NCBI GenBank assembly: GCA_012295275.1
Contig: CM022668.1
Span: 2,305,489-2,337,988 of the forward strand
DNA: 32,500 nucleotides
From: Chrysomallon squamiferum
Taxonomy: Eukaryota; Mollusca; Gastropoda; Neomphalida; Peltospiridae
Direction of reading: 5' to 3'
Shown here: positions 29,401 through 32,500 of the stretch, one piece after another
Layout: each line of letters begins with the position of its first letter
How positions within the stretch are numbered: the first letter of the stretch is position 1
Notes under the pieces: model-generated
Seen by the model: the letters and a program-made list of their open reading frames with translations, nothing else
Told to the model about the DNA's origin: nothing
Database searches by the model: none
Program-made: the position numbers and the translations under genes

Positions 29401-29998
29401 TTCTTTCGTGTTAAAATTTTTAAAATTTTATGTTAATTTTATTAAACATTCAACAAATTTAATTTAACTTTTTAAATATATTTATATTTCATATTTATTC
29501 AAGCTGATAAATTAAACATTCATATTTATTTAATAATTTTTAGAAAATAATTTTTTCTTTGAGACAATTTTAAATCTTTTATATATATAAAATAAAAAAA
29601 AAAATCTTTATTTATTTATTATTATTATTACTATTATTACTGAAAAAAAAAAAATCTATTACCAATTTTTTTAATTTTTTTTTCTGTTTGTTTGTTTGTG
29701 TTTGTTTGTGTAAATTTAGCGTTCTATGCATCGTATTGTACCTGTTATTGACATTTTAATTTTTACAGTGTATAATGTGAGGCCTGGGGGTGAAATACTA
29801 GATTTATCTTACACTGAATCTCAGTTTTTTATCTCACTTGTCTGTCTTTGCCATAGAAACAACACTCATGGTCAGTAAAAATATTTGTGTTTGTTATTTT
29901 GGTAAAACTGTTGTTAGGAGCAGAACAGTGAAACTGTCACAGTTTAACTGACTTGACAAAAAGGTAAACTAAATTAAATAACAACTCTGTCTCTGTGT

Positions 29999-30000
<2 letters not shown>
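29401..30000. other. AT-rich non-coding DNA with small repeats
   Basis: (ATT)n at about 29616-29640, A run near 29644, (GTTT)n at 29684-29709. The section 29710-29990 is more complex, without an open frame of interest. Confidence 0.55.

Positions 30001-30087
<87 letters not shown>
30001..30087. repeat. (CT)n microsatellite
   Basis: Forty-three uninterrupted CT units; ends TCTCAG. Confidence 0.98.
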
Positions 30088-30092
<5 letters not shown>

Positions 30093-30149
30093 CAAGTTTA
30101 TTTATGAAAATTAATAATTTGATTGTATCAGTGTATAGCTAATGTAAAT

Positions 30150-30297
30150 CTGTGTGTGTGTGTGTGTGTGTGTGAGTGTGCATGTGCATGTGTGTGTTTG
30201 TGAGTGTGAGCAGATGCATGTATGTGTATGTGTGAGTATGTGTGTGTGGATATGTGTGTGTGTGAGTGTGAGACAGTGTGAGTGTGTGTGTTTCAGT
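30150..30297. repeat. Diverged (GT)n with GTGA and GCAT interruptions
   Basis: Clean GT at 30150-30172, then mixed units. The minus-strand His/Thr frame is an artefact. Confidence 0.92.
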
Positions 30298-30703
30298 ATT
30301 TGTTGTAGTCTGTGAGTTTGATATTTATATTTGTTTGAGGGCAAATACGTCTGAATCATAATTCACTACATTGATATCACCATCCTGTTTATTCATTAAG
30401 TCTTCCCAGCTTTCTTTAGTGTTGTTTACTTTCCTTACACATTTTGTTGTCATTGTTATTATTATTATAATTATTTATTTATTTATTTTATTTTATTTGT
30501 ATTTAGTTATTTATATATATTTTCTGTTTTTTCTTTATTTATGAACCAGTTTGTTTAAAAAATAATTTATGTAAAAAAATAAACTAAAATAATAATAGTA
30601 ATAATATCTGTTTTAAATATGAATTCATTTAGACACTGGAGAATTTGATAAATTTTATATTTCTAAATAGACATGTTAGTTGTTGTATGTGTTAACTACA
30701 GAA
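30298..30703. other. AT-rich non-coding DNA
   Basis: (ATT)n and (TTTA)n patches near 30455-30500. No gene is visible. Confidence 0.55.
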
Positions 30704-30920
30704 ATACAGAGAGAGACAGACAAACAAACATGTAGACAGATGGACAGACAGACAAGGAGAATACAGCTATATAGATATAGCTTGACAGATATAAATAGAT
30801 AGACAGATACATAGACAGGCAGATATATAGACAGATAAATAGATAGACAGATATAAATAGACAGACAGATATATAGACAGATACATAGAGAGACAGACAG
30901 ACAGGTAGCTAGATTAGAAG
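30704..30920. repeat. (GACA/GATA)n compound microsatellite
   Basis: GACA and GATA units mixed with ATATAGA, and larger words such as GATAAATAGATAGACAGATA repeated near 30790 and 30833. Confidence 0.93.
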
Positions 30921-31229
30921 AGAAAAAACAAGAGAAAGACTTGAAATATTTTATCCGCTAATCAAAGAACTGACATTCAGTGTGGTACAAATGTCCAAGC
31001 TGTTGCGATGTTGATCACAAAAGGAAGGTGTTGTTGCTGCTGCTGTGGTGAGATGACAACAGACACGTGGTCGCACTGTCTGAATGTCTGGCGCAGTGTT
31101 GAGCAATACATCGTGAGAGAGGACTGCTGACATTTGTAATTACCAACCAGACACAACTGAGTGAGTCGCTAAATTTAGATGTCACATGACTTTAGTACTT
31201 TCCTAGTTTTTACACACACACACAGTTAG
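30921..31229. other. Complex-sequence island
   Basis: Non-repetitive with several CpGs, an ATCAAAG word at 30961, (GCT)n at about 31034-31044 and CACGTG at about 31062. GAGTGAGTCG near 31160 is donor-like. A 60-codon minus-strand frame has no recognisable motif. Confidence 0.3.
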
Positions 31230-31546
31230 ATATTGTTAATAATAATCATTCATTCTTTCTTTCTTTTATTTATTCATCTGGTTTATATTATATCTTCTTC
31301 CTTTCAAAATCTTTTCATACACTCTTTAATTTATTCATCCATTATTTCATGCTTTCAATCAGTTTATATCTTCATTCATTCGTTATCCCCTTATTTTGTC
31401 TTTTCTCTGTCTCTCTTTCTTTTTGTCTTTTTCCTCTGAATCCATCCCTCTTCTTCTTTCTTTCTCTCTTCCCTCTTCTTCTTTCTTTCTCTTTCTTTCT
31501 TTTTCCTCTTTCTTTCTCTCTTCTTCCATTTCCTCTCTTTTTCTAC

Positions 31547-31599
<53 letters not shown>

Positions 31600-31612
31600 T
31601 TTTCTATTTTTG
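31230..31612. repeat. Polypyrimidine tract with (CT)n
   Basis: CATT/TTTC-rich lead-in, CTTCTTTCTTTC units at 31450-31530, and about 22 CT units at 31551-31594. The Phe/Ser/Leu frames are artefacts. Confidence 0.93.
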
Positions 31613-31948
31613 TCTTTTACTTAAATAACAAACCATACTGTTGTGTTTTTCAAAACAAAATAATTATTGAAACAAAAACAAAACTGGAAATCTCTAATCT
31701 GAAGTTACAATAAATCTAATTGGATCTTAGAAAGTAGTCGTATAAACCCAGCTAATTCCAGAGCAGAATGTTTTTGAAAAACAAAACTGTGGTGTGAGTC
31801 CTTCAATGCACTTGTGATATTTTTGCTGTTTACACGCAAGATGAACTGACCTTTGGGATGGTCAGTGTTGTGGTCAGCAATGAGGTCCAACACAGACTGA
31901 GTCTTGGTGCAATCTGAATGTGAAGAATGCAGCTAGACTTGCCTCCCG
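31613..31948. other. Complex sequence before a poly-T tract
   Basis: The part 31720-31945 is of normal complexity, with TGGTCAG twice (31859, 31871). Short minus-strand frames are not recognisable. Confidence 0.35.
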
Positions 31949-31976
31949 TTTTTTTTTTTTTTTTTTTTTTTTTTTT
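31949..31976. repeat. Poly-T tract
   Basis: Twenty-eight T following GACTTGCCTCCCG. The same GACTTGCCTC phrase recurs at about 32171 before a shorter T run. Confidence 0.97.
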
Positions 31977-32471
31977 GCAAGGAATTCTGGGTATTGTGTA
32001 ATTTGATCTGTTCCTGATTCAATCAGCTCTGACAAAATTGTTAAATAATAAAATTTAAATTTAGCTGGTGATGCATGCCTGGACATTGCTGCTGTTGTTG
32101 TATATCAAGTTTAAACTGCTACGTGCATCTTGAAATCTAGAAATTAAGAAATTTAATACAAAAAAATATAGACTTGCCTCAGGTTTTTGTTATCTCAGTA
32201 CAAAATTTTATACTTGCCAGAGATTCTGAAATATTTAAAATGATCAGTTTTGTTTATTAAACACATTTTATTTCTTTCTTCTTTATTCTGAAAATTTTAG
32301 AGCTTGTCTGAAGAGATGTTTTGTATATTTCTTATATTTATATATTTATATATAAAAGTTATATATAGGTTACATAACAATGCAAATTTAGTTTTGTTTA
32401 TTTTCATTTAATTATCAAACTAAACTTTGCTAATAATGAAATACGTAACAACTTTACCAGTTTTATTTATT
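31977..32471. other. AT-rich non-coding DNA
   Basis: No gene. Related phrases GACTTGCCTCAGG (32171), ACTTGCCAGAGATTCTGAAA (32212) and GCTTGTCTGAAGAG (32303) suggest a decayed repeat sharing its start with the sequence before the poly-T tract. Confidence 0.45.
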
Positions 32472-32500
32472 TTCAATTAACTAATTAATTAATTAATTAA
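32472..32500. repeat. (TTAA)n, cut by the window end
   Basis: TTAACTAATTAATTAATTAA-type tetranucleotide run reaching the last base. Confidence 0.9.

Noticed and set aside
32060-32085. AGCTGGTGATGCATGCCTG, reminiscent of a primate Alu segment
   Set aside because: Only about 18 bases resemble it, there is no Alu context and the window looks molluscan.

Overview
This window looks like non-coding DNA from an animal genome, most likely a mollusc. It is AT-rich and packed with microsatellites, long polypyrimidine or polypurine tracts and about a dozen minisatellite arrays (periods 23 to about 102 bp). I found no open reading frame that reads like a conserved protein. Every long open frame coincides with a repeat: (GT)n gives Cys/Val, (CT)n gives Leu/Ser, (ATT/ACT)n gives Tyr or Ile/Thr, and arrays with periods of 27, 48 and 81 bp stay open because the period divides by three. 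The mollusc assignment rests mainly on one diverged tRNA-derived SINE at 28487-28795. From memory, its head, central body and CTTCC-type tail resemble a SINE widespread in gastropods and bivalves. I cannot decide between cephalopod, gastropod and other classes.

Layout. Positions 1-250 hold a weak candidate exon behind a strong acceptor-like site. Positions 300-5500 hold microsatellites, a 46-bp array (2578-2839), a 44-bp array (3109-3622) and an isolated hairpin (2211-2312). Positions 5900-10000 are pyrimidine tracts, GT/TA mixtures and (ACT/ATT)n. A complex, GC-richer island lies at 10257-10740. Positions 11840-12356 are a compound GT/TA array. The best gene-like signal is at 12600-12848: reversed CCAAT box, TATA-like box, possible first exon and a consensus splice donor on the + strand. 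If it is real, most or all of the rest of the window could be intron. Positions 13076-14695 hold a 48-bp array, a 102-bp degenerate repeat, a long palindrome and a 23-bp array. Positions 16020-18150 go from a pyrimidine-rich to a purine-rich block. A CpG-rich island (19508-19885) is followed directly by a 46-bp array. Positions 22128-25542 are nearly continuous minisatellite: a 27-bp array, a G-rich island, then related 81-, 47- and 31-bp units. A second CpG-rich island lies at 27600-27840, then the SINE. The end is more simple repeats and two complex-sequence islands.

The useful structure is the contrast between short complex islands, some CpG-bearing and rich in recognisable transcription-factor-like motifs, and the tandem arrays that often abut them. 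I see no operon, CRISPR array, rRNA or intact tRNA. No new protein-coding system is visible. The items most worth follow-up are the promoter/first-exon candidate, the two CpG-rich islands, the palindrome at 14431-14548 and the 81/47/31-bp repeat family.
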